Part shown: piece after piece, positions 1 through 9,163 of the stretch
How positions within the stretch are numbered: the first letter of the stretch is position 1
Layout of the letters: every line of letters starts with the position of its first letter
Assembly (NCBI GenBank): GCA_034439755.1
Contig: JAWXAZ010000101.1
Location: 12,112-76,111, forward strand
Origin: B1 sp034439755
GTDB taxonomy: Bacteria; Bacteroidota; Bacteroidia; UKL13-3
Reading direction: 5' to 3'
Length of the DNA stretch: 64,000 nt
Translations under genes and position numbers: made by a program
Notes under the pieces: model-generated
Database searches by the model: none
What the model was told of the DNA's origin: nothing
What the model saw: the letters and a program-made list of their open reading frames with translations, nothing else

Positions 1-1695
1 TGGAAGTTAATTAAACCCAGTACTAAAAGCGGACAAAGTGCAGTTTATAAAGGCAATCTTTATTTAACCATAGACAGTGCCTTACAAGTGTATGATGGCC
101 TTACTTTTAATGCCTATACGGCAGCAGCCGGATTGCAAATTAATGCCCTTCAATTAAGCGCGTATGGCGCAAGTGCAGCAGATTTACTCATTATTACACC
201 CGATTTTATTTTGGCAGAAAAGGGAGATTTAAATCCCTTAAAATTGATGCATAATTATAGAATAGATGCGGTTTATGATAATTTTGGATACTTAAATATG
301 GTGGATAATAATTACGGACTAACCATAGATAACAAGCAAACCGGACAGTTAGATTATTTTATTCCCAATGGGCCTGTTTCTAAAACTTTTGGTAGAATGT
401 TATACGAAGGAGGTAAGCTTTGGGTTACGGCGGGGTCTGTAAACGACAGGTGGGATCCATTGATGTATAACGGCAATAAGTTTTATCAACATCAAAATAA
501 TTCGTGGTTTAATTTTAGGGAAAGTGATTTTCCTTTATTGGCTGGCATGTCCGATTTTATAGATGTAAAAAAGAACCCTTATGGCAACGAAGTTTATTTG
601 TCGAGTTTTGGCGGTGGCATTATTGAAATGGTGGGGAATGTGGTTACCAAGAAATATGATGAAACCAATAGTACCCTGCAACGATTAAGTGTATTGGATC
701 CCAATTATAAGCCTTTGTTATCGGGCGGAATGGATTTTGATAATTATGGAAATTTGTGGGTGAGTAATTTTGGTGTAAATAAGCCTTTGAGTGTTAAAAC
801 CAAAACAGGTTGGAATTCTTTTAATATTGGAACTATTGTAGGTGGCAACGAATTGGGTTGGTTAACTTGCGACGATTATAACAACAAATGGGTATTGAGT
901 TTAAAAGATAAAGGTATTCTCGTTTATAACGATAATGGCACGCCCGCAAACGTAAACGACGATCAATACAAAATGCTCACCAAGGAAGTTGGTCAGGGCG
1001 AATTGCCTTCAAATACTATTTTGTGTGTAAGCAAAGACCAACGCGGCGAGATGTGGATTGGTTCGAACCAAGGGCTTGCAATTTTGAGCAACCCTGCTGT
1101 TATTTTTAATACAGAAGAGTTAAATTTTGATGCCAGGCAAATCATCATCAAAGTAGGAACCAATTATGAAATATTTTTGGGTAAAGAGCAGATCAATTGC
1201 ATTAAAGTAGACCCTTCGAACCGCAAGTGGATTGGTACGCCCAATGGCGTTTGGTTGGTTTCTGAAGATGGCTATACGGTGCTTAAAAATTTTACCACAA
1301 ACAACTCGCCCTTGCTCTCAAATAATGTGATGGAAATTGGCATAGATGAAGGTACGGGCGAAGTGTTTTTTGGAACCGAAAAAGGCATTCTATCCTATAT
1401 GGGCGATGCCAGTGCGGGTTTGGGAGATTATAGCAAAGTGGAAATTTTCCCTAACCCAGTGCGACCAGATTTTACGGGCAGTGTGTCTATTCGTGGCCTT
1501 GTAAATAATTCTACGGTTAAGATAACCGATATCAGTGGAAAGTTAGTTTTTGAGACCATTTCTAATGGCGGATTTGCCTCATGGGATGGAAGAAGCATAA
1601 ATGGAAAAAGGGTGAGTACTGGGGTTTATTTAATTTTTGCGGCAAGCAAAGATGGCGAGAAAACCCATGTAGGTAAATTATTGTTTATTAATTAA
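1..1695 (+). CDS. porZ: PorZ-like type IX secretion protein, 5' end cut by the window
   Basis: The reading frame is open from base 1, so the gene begins outside the window; the GTG at 88 is internal. What remains (about 564 residues) is a beta-propeller with two-component-regulator-type blades (repeated GNLWVSNFG, RGEMWIGSNQG and NRKWIGTPNG strands). It ends in a T9SS C-terminal domain beginning EIFPNPVRPDF and closing with STGVYLIFAASKDG. This CTD wording and the propeller arrangement match what I know of PorZ, the surface protein that delivers anionic LPS to the T9SS sortase. Other propeller proteins with a CTD exist, so the PorZ name rests on recalled similarity. The gene is followed after 9 bases by an oxidoreductase; no other por gene is visible. 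Confidence 0.75.
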   Translation, partial: WKLIKPSTKSGQSAVYKGNLYLTIDSALQVYDGLTFNAYTAAAGLQINALQLSAYGASAADLLIITPDFILAEKGDLNPLKLMHNYRIDAVYDNFGYLNMVDNNYGLTIDNKQTGQLDYFIPNGPVSKTFGRMLYEGGKLWVTAGSVNDRWDPLMYNGNKFYQHQNNSWFNFRESDFPLLAGMSDFIDVKKNPYGNEVYLSSFGGGIIEMVGNVVTKKYDETNSTLQRLSVLDPNYKPLLSGGMDFDNYGNLWVSNFGVNKPLSVKTKTGWNSFNIGTIVGGNELGWLTCDDYNNKWVLSLKDKGILVYNDNGTPANVNDDQYKMLTKEVGQGELPSNTILCVSKDQRGEMWIGSNQGLAILSNPAVIFNTEELNFDARQIIIKVGTNYEIFLGKEQINCIKVDPSNRKWIGTPNGVWLVSEDGYTVLKNFTTNNSPLLSNNVMEIGIDEGTGEVFFGTEKGILSYMGDASAGLGDYSKVEIFPNPVRPDFTGSVSIRGLVNNSTVKITDISGKLVFETISNGGFASWDGRSINGKRVSTGVYLIFAASKDGEKTHVGKLLFIN

Positions 1696-1704
1696 GGATT
1701 ACAA

Positions 1705-2700
1705 ATGAAAGCGGCAGTTTTACATGGCATCAATGAAGCCTATATTTTTCAGGAATTTGATAAGCCCGAACCAGCAGAAAATGAAGTATTAATTAAGGTG
1801 CAATACGCCGCTTTAAATCACCGCGATGTGTGGATACAAAAGGGGCAATATGCGGGTTTGGTGTTTCCTATTATTTGTGGCAGCGATGGCTGTGGAACAG
1901 TAGAAGCGGTTGGTTGGGCCAGTAAAAAAGAATGGGTTGGAAAAGAAGTGGTGGTAAACCCATCCTTAAACTGGGGCAATAATCCCAGGTTTCAGGCCAA
2001 AGATTATGTGATTTTAGGGCTGCCAAATCAGGGTACTTTTGCAGCGTATGTAGTGGTGCCAGAACGGTTGGTTTATGAGAAGCCAGCGCACCTGAGTAGC
2101 AAAGAGGCCGCAGCATTTCCTTTGGCCGGTTTAACTGCTTTTAGAGCCAGCATGAGTAGGGCAAAAGTGAAGGCAGGTGAAACGGTTTTGGTAACGGGCA
2201 TTGGTGGCGGCGTGGCTTTATTTGCCATGCAATTTGCCTTGGCGGCAGGCTGTAAAGTATATGTAACAAGTGGCAGCGAAGATAAGATTGAGAAGGCAAA
2301 AGCAATAGGAGCAACTGGTGGTGCCAATTATAAAAATGCAGATTGGCATAAGGCATTGGCCAAAGAAAGTGGCGGCTTTGATGCCATCATTGATGGGGCA
2401 GGTGGGGCAGATTTTGCTAAGCTCATCGACCTGTGCAAATCGGGTGCACGCATAGCCAGTTATGGCGCTACCGCAGGACCTTGGAACACGGGGGTGCCTG
2501 CCAAAATATTCTGGAAACAGATTGATATTTTGGGTTCAACCATGGGCAGCGACCAAGAATTTGAGGATATGGTGGCTTTTATAAATGAACATAAAATTAT
2601 ACCCGTTGTTGCGCAATTATTCGGTTTGAACCAATGCGAAGAGGCGGCAAGGTTTATGGATGAAGGAAAGCAATTTGGAAAGATTGTTCTTGAAATTTGA
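1705..2700 (+). CDS. Zinc-type alcohol dehydrogenase-like / quinone oxidoreductase (MDR family)
   Basis: 331 residues, a normal MDR length. The N-terminal GroES-like domain carries ALNHRDVWIQKGQY and GSDGCGTVEAVG (about residues 38-70). The Rossmann domain has the nucleotide-binding TGIGGGVALFAMQ at about 162-174, followed by KAIGATGGANY, typical of NADPH-dependent members. The cysteine-rich structural zinc lobe is not obvious, which favours the quinone-reductase or zinc-free branch over classical alcohol dehydrogenases. ATG at 1705 lies 9 bases after the porZ stop, so the two may be co-transcribed. The substrate cannot be inferred. Confidence 0.85.
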   Translation: MKAAVLHGINEAYIFQEFDKPEPAENEVLIKVQYAALNHRDVWIQKGQYAGLVFPIICGSDGCGTVEAVGWASKKEWVGKEVVVNPSLNWGNNPRFQAKDYVILGLPNQGTFAAYVVVPERLVYEKPAHLSSKEAAAFPLAGLTAFRASMSRAKVKAGETVLVTGIGGGVALFAMQFALAAGCKVYVTSGSEDKIEKAKAIGATGGANYKNADWHKALAKESGGFDAIIDGAGGADFAKLIDLCKSGARIASYGATAGPWNTGVPAKIFWKQIDILGSTMGSDQEFEDMVAFINEHKIIPVVAQLFGLNQCEEAARFMDEGKQFGKIVLEI

Positions 2701-2748
2701 CCTTATCGTATGTTATTATAACATATAAATCTATTAATTTGCAGCCGA

Positions 2749-3702
2749 ATGAAAGTTACAGATTATATTCAGGATGCCAAGGAAACATTGTTTTCCATTG
2801 AAATTTTGCCCCCTTTAAAAGGCAAAGATATTAATTCTATTTACCATGGCTTGGATCCTTTGATGGAGTTTAAGCCCGCTTTTATAGATGTTACCTACCA
2901 CCGCGAAGAGTTCTTGTTACGCAAGAGAAAAGATGGTGGTTTCGATAAAATCTATACCCGAAAAAGGCCTGGTACAGTTGCCATTTGTGCGGCATTGATG
3001 AATAAATACCACATAGATACAGTGCCTCATTTAATCTGTGGTGGCTTTAGCAAAGAAGAAACAGAAAATGCCTTAATTGATTTGCATTTCTTGGGAATAG
3101 ACAATGTATTGGTTTTGCGTGGCGACAATATTAAGAACGAAGCCAACTTTGTTCCAGAACCAGATGGCAACAAAGATTCATTGGAGTTATTGCAGCAAGT
3201 TGTGGCAATGAATAAGGGCAAATATTTAGATGAAGAATTAGAAAATCCTTCTCATGCAAGTTTTTGTATTGGTGTTTCTGGTTACCCAGAAAAGCATTTT
3301 GAAGCACCCAATATGAACAGTGATTTAAGGTGGTTAAAACAAAAAGTGGAGGCCGGTGCAGAGTATATTGTTACCCAAATGTTCTTTAACAACCAAAAGT
3401 ATTTTGAGTTTATAGATACCTGCAAAAAATTAGATATTCATATACCAATTATACCTGGATTAAAGCCAATAACCACCAAGAAGCAGCTCACTATTTTGCC
3501 TAAAATTTTCCACATAGACATGCCAGAAGATTTGGTTCAGGCCGTAGAAAAATGCAAGGACGATAAGGCGGTAAAGCAAGTGGGAATAGAATGGGCTATT
3601 CAACAAAGCAAGGAGCTTAAGGCAGCCAAGGTGCCGGTTTTGCATTACTATACCATGGGATTAAGTGAGGTAACCAAGGCCATTGCCACCGAAGTATTTT
3701 AA
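2749..3702 (+). CDS. metF: Methylenetetrahydrofolate reductase
   Basis: 317 residues, close to bacterial MetF size. It reads as a TIM-barrel FAD enzyme: FSIEILPPLKGKDI with its catalytic-type Glu near the N terminus, FIDVTYHREE, PHLICGGFSKEETENAL, GIDNVLVLRGDN, FCIGVSGYPEKH, and AEYIVTQMFFNNQKYFEFID before PIIPGLKPIT. The family reduces 5,10-methylene-THF to 5-methyl-THF for methionine synthesis. A TTAATTTG sequence about 10 bases upstream resembles a degenerate -7 box. tcdA follows after 13 bases, so the two are probably one transcript. Confidence 0.95.
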   Translation: MKVTDYIQDAKETLFSIEILPPLKGKDINSIYHGLDPLMEFKPAFIDVTYHREEFLLRKRKDGGFDKIYTRKRPGTVAICAALMNKYHIDTVPHLICGGFSKEETENALIDLHFLGIDNVLVLRGDNIKNEANFVPEPDGNKDSLELLQQVVAMNKGKYLDEELENPSHASFCIGVSGYPEKHFEAPNMNSDLRWLKQKVEAGAEYIVTQMFFNNQKYFEFIDTCKKLDIHIPIIPGLKPITTKKQLTILPKIFHIDMPEDLVQAVEKCKDDKAVKQVGIEWAIQQSKELKAAKVPVLHYYTMGLSEVTKAIATEVF

Positions 3703-3715
3703 TTAATTTTTCTGA

Positions 3716-4447
3716 ATGAGTTTTGATATACAACCCTGGATGGGGCGCACAGAATTGTTGCTTGGGCAAGAGCAGTTGCATAAGTTAATTAATTCGAATG
3801 TTTTGGTAGTTGGATTGGGCGGTGTGGGTGGTATTGCCGCCGAAATGATTGCGCGAAGTGGTGTCATGCAAATGACCATTGTGGATGCCGATACCGTGGA
3901 TGCAACCAATAGGAATAGGCAAATTCCTGCCTTAAAAAGTACCGAAGGAAAAGTGAAAGCCGATGTGTTGGCCGAGCGTTTGTTGGATATAAATCCCGAG
4001 CTACAATTGCAGGTTATTCCCGAGTATTTTAGAGATCAATTAACCTTTGATGTATTAGATAACAACAAGTTTGATTATGCCTTGGATTGTATCGATACTT
4101 TATCTCCAAAGGTATATTATATTAAAGCCTGTATTGATCGCGGAATTCCCATTGTAAGCAGCATGGGAGCAGGGTCTAAAATGGATCCAACCATGGTAAG
4201 GGTGGCAGATATTTCTGAGACTTACAACTGTCATTTGGCCCGCTATACCCGCAAATATTTGCACCGATTGGGCGTTTATAAGGGCGTAAAATCGGTGTTC
4301 TCTGCCGAGCCTCGTTATTCCAACTCGCAATTGCTGTTGATGGAAGCACGCAATAAAAAATCGGCGCCTGGCACCATTAGTTATATGCCCACCGTTTTTG
4401 GGTGTACCGTTGCGTCTGTGGCCATTCGCGATTTATGCAACCGCTAA
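3716..4447 (+). CDS. tcdA: tRNA threonylcarbamoyladenosine dehydratase
   Basis: 243 residues, an E1-like ThiF/MoeB fold. The nucleotide-binding GLGGVGGIAAEMIARSG lies at about residues 32-48, followed by IVDADTVDATNRNRQ with the Arg-rich ATP site, then DYALDCIDTLSPKVYYIKAC and SSMGAGSKMDPT. GMGRTELLLG-type N termini (here WMGRTELLLGQEQL) are typical of TcdA, which cyclises t6A37 of tRNA to ct6A in an ATP-dependent reaction. A MoeB/ThiF sulfur-carrier activator is less likely because no ThiS or MoaD neighbour is present. The stop codon overlaps the convergent PLD gene by 4 bases. Confidence 0.9.
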   Translation: MSFDIQPWMGRTELLLGQEQLHKLINSNVLVVGLGGVGGIAAEMIARSGVMQMTIVDADTVDATNRNRQIPALKSTEGKVKADVLAERLLDINPELQLQVIPEYFRDQLTFDVLDNNKFDYALDCIDTLSPKVYYIKACIDRGIPIVSSMGAGSKMDPTMVRVADISETYNCHLARYTRKYLHRLGVYKGVKSVFSAEPRYSNSQLLLMEARNKKSAPGTISYMPTVFGCTVASVAIRDLCNR

Positions 4448-5610
4448 CTCCTTTTCTGGAAATAGAATAGCAGTTTTAAGGAAAAGGCAAGCATGCGATA
4501 AGCCACAAAATTTCTTATCTGTTTGAGCCAACTTTGGCGCTTTATATAATCCAACTCATTGATTTGTTTTGCGTCTTTTTCTAAAATGGAATTAACCTGC
4601 TTAAGGCTGTTTTGTTGGAACGTTTGGTCTATAATTTCTATGTTACATTCGGTGCTGCTAAAATCGCTCAAGTGGTTTAGGTTATAAGACCCCATGCACA
4701 TCCAATTGCGGTCTACAAAGGCTAATTTGGCGTGCAAAACCGTAGGCTCCCATTCCCATATTTCTACACCCGACTTTAATAAGTCGGCATAAAAAAATTG
4801 AGAGGCATGCTTTACAATGCCCACATCCGATTTTCCTCCTAAGACCAGCTTTACTTTTACCCCTCTTTTTGAAGCCAATTTAAGCAAGCGTTTTAACGCA
4901 GGGGAAGGCACAAAATAGCTGGTAATAATCACAATTTGTTCTTGGGCTTTTCTAATGCTTTGCCTGTATTGCCTGCTGATGCCAAATTTGGCTCTCGACC
5001 AATGATTTTGAAGAATGCGTGCCTTAATTTCTCCGGTTAAAAATGAGTATTGGATTTTTTGTTTATCCAATTTGCTTAATGGCATTAAACCATTCTCTGT
5101 TTGAAGGCATATTTTGAGCAAGTCTTTCACCACATTACCTTCCATACGGAGTCCAAAATCTAGCCAAGGTTTTTCATTGCCTAACTGACTATAATTATCA
5201 GAAATATTGATGCCGCCAATGAGGGCTATTTGGCCGTCGAAAACCATTATTTTGTGGTGCAAGCGAACGCCAACATGGTACTTAAAAGCGAATTTAAATC
5301 GGGAGAAAAATTCAATTGAAATGCCCTGTTTTTTTAATTCTTTTTCCCAATGACTAGGGAAGTTGTTGCTGCCAAAGGCATCCAAGTACAAGAAAATTTT
5401 CACCCCTCTTTTTGAGGCATCTAAAAGGGCATTGTATATTAAAAACCCAGTATGGTCGTTTTCGAAAATATAGACCTGGAAATAAATTTCGAATTGGGCT
5501 TTTTCTATGCGCAAAAGCAACTCGTTAAAAAAGGATTCTCCGCTTTGTAACAGTTGCAAATCTTGGTTAAGATGCCACGGGAATATGCCAATTTTTCTTC
5601 TCCAAACCAT
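4444..5610 (-). CDS. Cardiolipin synthase-like phospholipase D protein
   Basis: 388 residues with two HKD motifs: HHKIMVFDGQIALIGGIN at about residue 118 and HAKLAFVDRNWMCMGSYN at about 292. Both motifs are intact, as expected for a phosphatidyltransferase of the PLD superfamily. No N-terminal membrane segments are seen, so the protein resembles ClsB/ClsC-type enzymes more than ClsA. The family condenses phosphatidylglycerol with another phospholipid to make cardiolipin. It is convergent with tcdA and lies downstream of the two-component pair with a 37-base gap, so a shared transcript is possible. Confidence 0.85.
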   Translation of the reverse strand: MVWRRKIGIFPWHLNQDLQLLQSGESFFNELLLRIEKAQFEIYFQVYIFENDHTGFLIYNALLDASKRGVKIFLYLDAFGSNNFPSHWEKELKKQGISIEFFSRFKFAFKYHVGVRLHHKIMVFDGQIALIGGINISDNYSQLGNEKPWLDFGLRMEGNVVKDLLKICLQTENGLMPLSKLDKQKIQYSFLTGEIKARILQNHWSRAKFGISRQYRQSIRKAQEQIVIITSYFVPSPALKRLLKLASKRGVKVKLVLGGKSDVGIVKHASQFFYADLLKSGVEIWEWEPTVLHAKLAFVDRNWMCMGSYNLNHLSDFSSTECNIEIIDQTFQQNSLKQVNSILEKDAKQINELDYIKRQSWLKQIRNFVAYRMLAFSLKLLFYFQKRS

Positions 5611-5647
5611 GCTTCAAAGTTAAGTCGCTAAAGCCGAAGCTCAAAGT

Positions 5648-7036
5648 TTATTCTTCTTCTTCTTCTTCTATGTAGTTGTTAGGAAGAATAACTTGGATTT
5701 GCGTGCCTTTATTAATTTCCGATTTTATGTTTATGGTGCCTTTGTGTAAATCTAAGATTTTCTTTACCAAACTAAGTCCAATTCCATAACCTGGTACATG
5801 GCGAGTTTCATTGGAACGATAAAACGCTTCAAATACGTGTTTTATTTCTTGCGGATTAATACCAATGCCATGGTCTATGATGCTAATTTCGATTTTTAAT
5901 TGGTGAAAGGTTACCACGAGCTGACAAGATTCATCGGGCGAAAATTTGCAGGCATTGTCTAATAAATTGCTAAAAACCGATTTTAATAAGACATAATCAC
6001 CCATCATTTCTAAAAGCGGCTCCTCCTCAGGAAAATCGCCCCATTTTAGGTGGACTTTATATTGAGGTTTGCGTTTTAATAACTCCTCTTTGGTATCCAT
6101 TAAAACATCCACAATAGAAACTGGCGTTAGCCTAGTATTTGGGAAATCTGCATTTGCTTTGGCCAACTCGGTTAGTCCATTAATAAGCGAAATTAAATTT
6201 TGGATATCATCTAAAAGAGAATCAAATGTTTTCTTGTATTCTTCTTCTTTTCTCGGTTGCAACAAGAGTACTTCAATCTGGCCTTTCATGGCAGTAAGCG
6301 GTGTTCTAAATTCATGAGAAGCATTTGCTACAAACATTTTTTGTAAGGCAAATGATTTTTCAATTCGCTCCAGCATTTTGTTAAAAACTAGGGCCAACTG
6401 GGCAATTTCATCTTTGCTATTGCCTTCTTTTACCCGCTGATACAGGTTGCTTTCATTAATGGTGTCTACTTGATTTACTACATCTGTAATAGGCTTTAAG
6501 GCTTGGTTAGAAAAGTACCAGCCACTTAAGGCTGCCAATAAAATACTAAAAATATTCAGGAGAATTAATACAGATCTTAGGTACTTTAATTTTACTTGTC
6601 CTGCAACATCAATGGCACTACTTACAACAAAATAATTTTTAGATTCGTAGTTAAGAATATAGGCAACAAACTCTGTATCGCCTGCATTTAACATAAATTC
6701 TTCACCTGTTTTGTATAGCTGTTTTAACAGGTCTATTTCAATGTCTTTTGCTGGTTCAGACGCAAAAACCACTTCATAATTTTCATCGGAAATGATCAAC
6801 CTTTCTCCTGGAAAGCGATTGAGCTGCTTCACATACAGTAACTTTAAAATTTCTGGTGTTAATTCTACTTTGTCTAAGTAATTAACCACCACATTTTTTG
6901 ACACATTTTTAAGGCGATGTGTAAATTCATCCTCCCTAAATATTTCAGAAAACTGATACGTAAATAAAGAAAACGCCATTAAAATACCAAGCACAATGGC
7001 GGTAAATTTTAGCGTTAGGGTAGTTTTAATATTCAT
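5648..7036 (-). CDS. Sensor histidine kinase with HAMP domain
   Basis: 462 residues. TM1 is at about 9-28 and TM2 at about 160-180 (LILLNIFSILLAALSGWYF), flanking a roughly 130-residue periplasmic region without a recognisable sensor fold. A HAMP segment follows (NQALKPITDVVNQV), then the HisKA H-box ASHEFRTPLTAM near 238. The HATPase has SNLLDNACKFSP (N box), DHGIGI (G1) and GYGIGLSLVKKIL (G2). The C terminus ends in a run of Glu. It lies 12 bases after its response regulator and is surely co-transcribed. The layout resembles CusS/ArlS/RprX-type kinases; the signal is unknown. Confidence 0.93.
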   Translation of the reverse strand: MNIKTTLTLKFTAIVLGILMAFSLFTYQFSEIFREDEFTHRLKNVSKNVVVNYLDKVELTPEILKLLYVKQLNRFPGERLIISDENYEVVFASEPAKDIEIDLLKQLYKTGEEFMLNAGDTEFVAYILNYESKNYFVVSSAIDVAGQVKLKYLRSVLILLNIFSILLAALSGWYFSNQALKPITDVVNQVDTINESNLYQRVKEGNSKDEIAQLALVFNKMLERIEKSFALQKMFVANASHEFRTPLTAMKGQIEVLLLQPRKEEEYKKTFDSLLDDIQNLISLINGLTELAKANADFPNTRLTPVSIVDVLMDTKEELLKRKPQYKVHLKWGDFPEEEPLLEMMGDYVLLKSVFSNLLDNACKFSPDESCQLVVTFHQLKIEISIIDHGIGINPQEIKHVFEAFYRSNETRHVPGYGIGLSLVKKILDLHKGTINIKSEINKGTQIQVILPNNYIEEEEEE

Positions 7037-7048
7037 AAAGAATATTAA

Positions 7049-7729
7049 TTACTTTTCTGTTTTAACAATATAACCCATGCCCACCATGGTATGAATTATT
7101 TTGTTAGGAAATTCTTTGTCTATTTTCTTTCTAAGGAAATTGATATACACATCAATAACGTTGGTAGTGGTATCGAAGCCCGCATCCCAAACTTTTTCTA
7201 ATATTTCATTGCGCGATACTACTTTGTTCTTGTTGCGAATTAAATATTCTAACAAAGAGAATTCTTTGGCGGTTAATTCAATTGTTCTGCCACCTCTGCG
7301 TGCAACTTTCCTGTCTAAATCTAATTCTAAATCTTCCACTTTTAATACCCTTTGCTCAGACATTTTATCGGTGTAGCGTTTGGTCAAAGCACGCAAGCGG
7401 GCAAGCAATTCTTTAAATTCGAAGGGCTTTACCAAGTAGTCGTCTGCCCCAGCATCTAAGCCACTTACTTTTTCGTCGACCGCAGTTAAAGCGGTAAGCA
7501 TTAAAATAGGCGTTTTTATGCCCTCAGTACGCAATTCTCTGGCTACTTCCATGCCATTTAAATATGGAATCATTACATCCAAAATAATGGCATCATACTC
7601 GTTTTCCATGGCCATTTTTTTGGCAAACATGCCATCATAAACAATAGTCACTTCATTGTGTTGCTCCTCTAATCCTTGTTTAAGAAAAGAAGCTACTTTT
7701 GGTTCATCCTCTACAACTAATAATTTCAT
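7049..7729 (-). CDS. OmpR/PhoB-family response regulator
   Basis: 226 residues. The receiver domain has the acidic pocket VVEDEPK, the phospho-acceptor Asp51 in IILDVMIPY, the TA switch in MLTALTA and the conserved Lys in YLVKPFEF near 100. The C-terminal winged helix (about 130-224) has LTAKEFSLLEYLIRNKNKVVSR and the recognition segment TNVIDVYINFLRKKID, the standard OmpR-type signature. It precedes its partner kinase by 12 bases. The target genes are not evident; the downstream cardiolipin synthase-like gene is a candidate only by position. Confidence 0.95.
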   Translation of the reverse strand: MKLLVVEDEPKVASFLKQGLEEQHNEVTIVYDGMFAKKMAMENEYDAIILDVMIPYLNGMEVARELRTEGIKTPILMLTALTAVDEKVSGLDAGADDYLVKPFEFKELLARLRALTKRYTDKMSEQRVLKVEDLELDLDRKVARRGGRTIELTAKEFSLLEYLIRNKNKVVSRNEILEKVWDAGFDTTTNVIDVYINFLRKKIDKEFPNKIIHTMVGMGYIVKTEK

Positions 7730-7869
7730 TCTTTATTAAATTCTTAAATCTGTGTAAATTCAAATATAACCACAATTGTCAGATTGTATGCCTCTTGGTC
7801 AAATTCTTTTCTATTTGCCTAATTCAAAATCACATAAAAGTTTAAATCTGCCTTTTAAAATGTAAAAGA

Positions 7870-8211
7870 TTAGCCTCCAGCCTTTTTTGCTTTATAACCA
7901 ATTTTCAATAATTGAGTTAACAGCTTATCCCTAAAATTGCCCTGAATTAATACCTCCCAATCTTTTACACTTCCTCCAACGCCGCAATGTTTTTTTAGGC
8001 TTGATCCAAGCTCCTCCAAATCGATTTCTTTGCCCACAAAGCCTGTTATGCGCGTTACCAATTTGCCACCACCTTTGCGGTCCAAAAATATTTTTAACTG
8101 CTGTTGCCCAGGCAACAAAGTTGCATCAGATTCTTCCAAGTTTTCTTGATAAGAAAAATCTGAATCGGTAGAAAATACCACCCCGTTTCTATTCTTATTT
8201 TTATTGCTCAT
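7870..8211 (-). CDS. SUI1/YciH-type translation initiation factor
   Basis: 113 residues. The C-terminal two-thirds match the eIF1/SUI1 fold: FLDRKGGGKLVTRITGF, then KKHCGVGGSVKDWEVLIQGN and LLTQLLKIGYKAKKAGG. Bacterial YciH is a homologue of eIF1 with a non-essential role in start-site fidelity. The N terminus (about 35 residues) is polar and probably disordered. It begins 2 bases after the end of the lipid kinase gene, so the two are co-transcribed. Confidence 0.9.
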   Translation of the reverse strand: MSNKNKNRNGVVFSTDSDFSYQENLEESDATLLPGQQQLKIFLDRKGGGKLVTRITGFVGKEIDLEELGSSLKKHCGVGGSVKDWEVLIQGNFRDKLLTQLLKIGYKAKKAGG

Positions 8212-8213
8212 AA

Positions 8214-9095
8214 TTATTTGCTTAATACCCTTAATGAGTTAGGTAATATTGAGATGTTTACTTCTTTATCGAACCAAATGGGCTCGCCGTCTATATTCAC
8301 ATAAGCAGCTTCTGGCTGAACCAAGGTGAAGTCTTTTATTTGCTGCGTTTTTACGCGTTTTGATTCATGCAATTTGCCCATAAATAAATTGATGCTTAAG
8401 CCCAATAAATTTCGCCAATTTACCTTTTCAATAATGGTTAAATTAAAGAGTCCATCGTTTAATTCTGCCAAGGGAGATATGTATGCATTGTTGCCATATT
8501 GTGGTCCGTTACAGATAGCAAAAATGAAGGCCGTATGCGCTTCTGTTTTTTCGGTCTGAACCAATTGATAGGTTTTGCTTTGATAGTTTCGGATCGATTG
8601 TAAACTTACTTTGGCATAAGTTTGTAAGCCGCGTTTACCGTGGCTGGCAAAGCCTGCACTTACATGTGCATCAAAGCCAAATCCGCATACATTGATAAAA
8701 GGCACCGCATTGGCTAAACCAGTGTCAATGGTTTTTATTTGAGCTTGGTTCAGACCGTTAATGGCTGCTGCTGTATTCATGGGAATATTGAGCGCACGGG
8801 CAAAACCATTTCCAGAGCCAAGTGGAATAATGCCCATGGCAGTTTGTGTATGGATAAGTTTGGATGCAACCTGATTGAGTGTGCCATCTCCCCCTGCCGC
8901 CACCAAAATATCGTACTCTTGCTGCGCGGCTTCTTGGGCAAGCGCTATAGCATGCTCGCCAGATTCGGTATAAGCAATGTTGAATTCGAATTTTGTTTTG
9001 TCTAAATATTGGTTGATGAGTGCCGCCAAACCCAACTTTGATTTGCCGCCCGAAATGGGGTTTATCAAGATGCGGGTTTTTTTCTTTGTGGACAT
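8214..9095 (-). CDS. Diacylglycerol/lipid kinase (YegS/DgkB family)
   Basis: 293 residues. Family landmarks are present: LINPISGGKSKLGLAAL at the N terminus, the nucleotide-binding AAGGDGTLNQVASKL, and IIPLGSGNGFARALNIP. The rest is the beta-sandwich second domain, including NVCGFGFDAHVSAGFAS and the C-terminal YVNIDGEPIW. Such enzymes phosphorylate diacylglycerol or related lipids at the cytoplasmic membrane. The gene carries two copies of the iterated decamer (8553-8562 and 8747-8756), in opposite orientations and different codon phases. It is divergent from dgt, with 68 bases between start codons. Confidence 0.92.
   Translation of the reverse strand: MSTKKKTRILINPISGGKSKLGLAALINQYLDKTKFEFNIAYTESGEHAIALAQEAAQQEYDILVAAGGDGTLNQVASKLIHTQTAMGIIPLGSGNGFARALNIPMNTAAAINGLNQAQIKTIDTGLANAVPFINVCGFGFDAHVSAGFASHGKRGLQTYAKVSLQSIRNYQSKTYQLVQTEKTEAHTAFIFAICNGPQYGNNAYISPLAELNDGLFNLTIIEKVNWRNLLGLSINLFMGKLHESKRVKTQQIKDFTLVQPEAAYVNIDGEPIWFDKEVNISILPNSLRVLSK
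8747..8756. repeat. Representative site of an iterated decamer GGTTCAGACC
   Basis: Exact copies of GGTTCAGACC or its reverse complement GGTCTGAACC were found by eye at 8553-8562, 8747-8756, 18206-18215, 18683-18692, 25444-25453, 28204-28213, 31615-31624, 39458-39467, 42348-42357 and 56436-56445. Five lie in each orientation. Close relatives are GGTTCGAACC at 1060-1069 and 42444-42453, and GGTTCAAACC or its complement at 2623-2632, 15359-15368, 36633-36642 and 39490-39499. Some lie between genes, others inside genes in several codon phases. A decamer would be expected about 0.1 times by chance in 64 kb on both strands with even base use. The function is unknown. Confidence 0.75.
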
Positions 9096-9163
9096 GCGCG
9101 CTAAAATTTTTTGGTAAAGTTATTCAATCCTTATACAATTAGTATATTCGACAAAATTTTTTG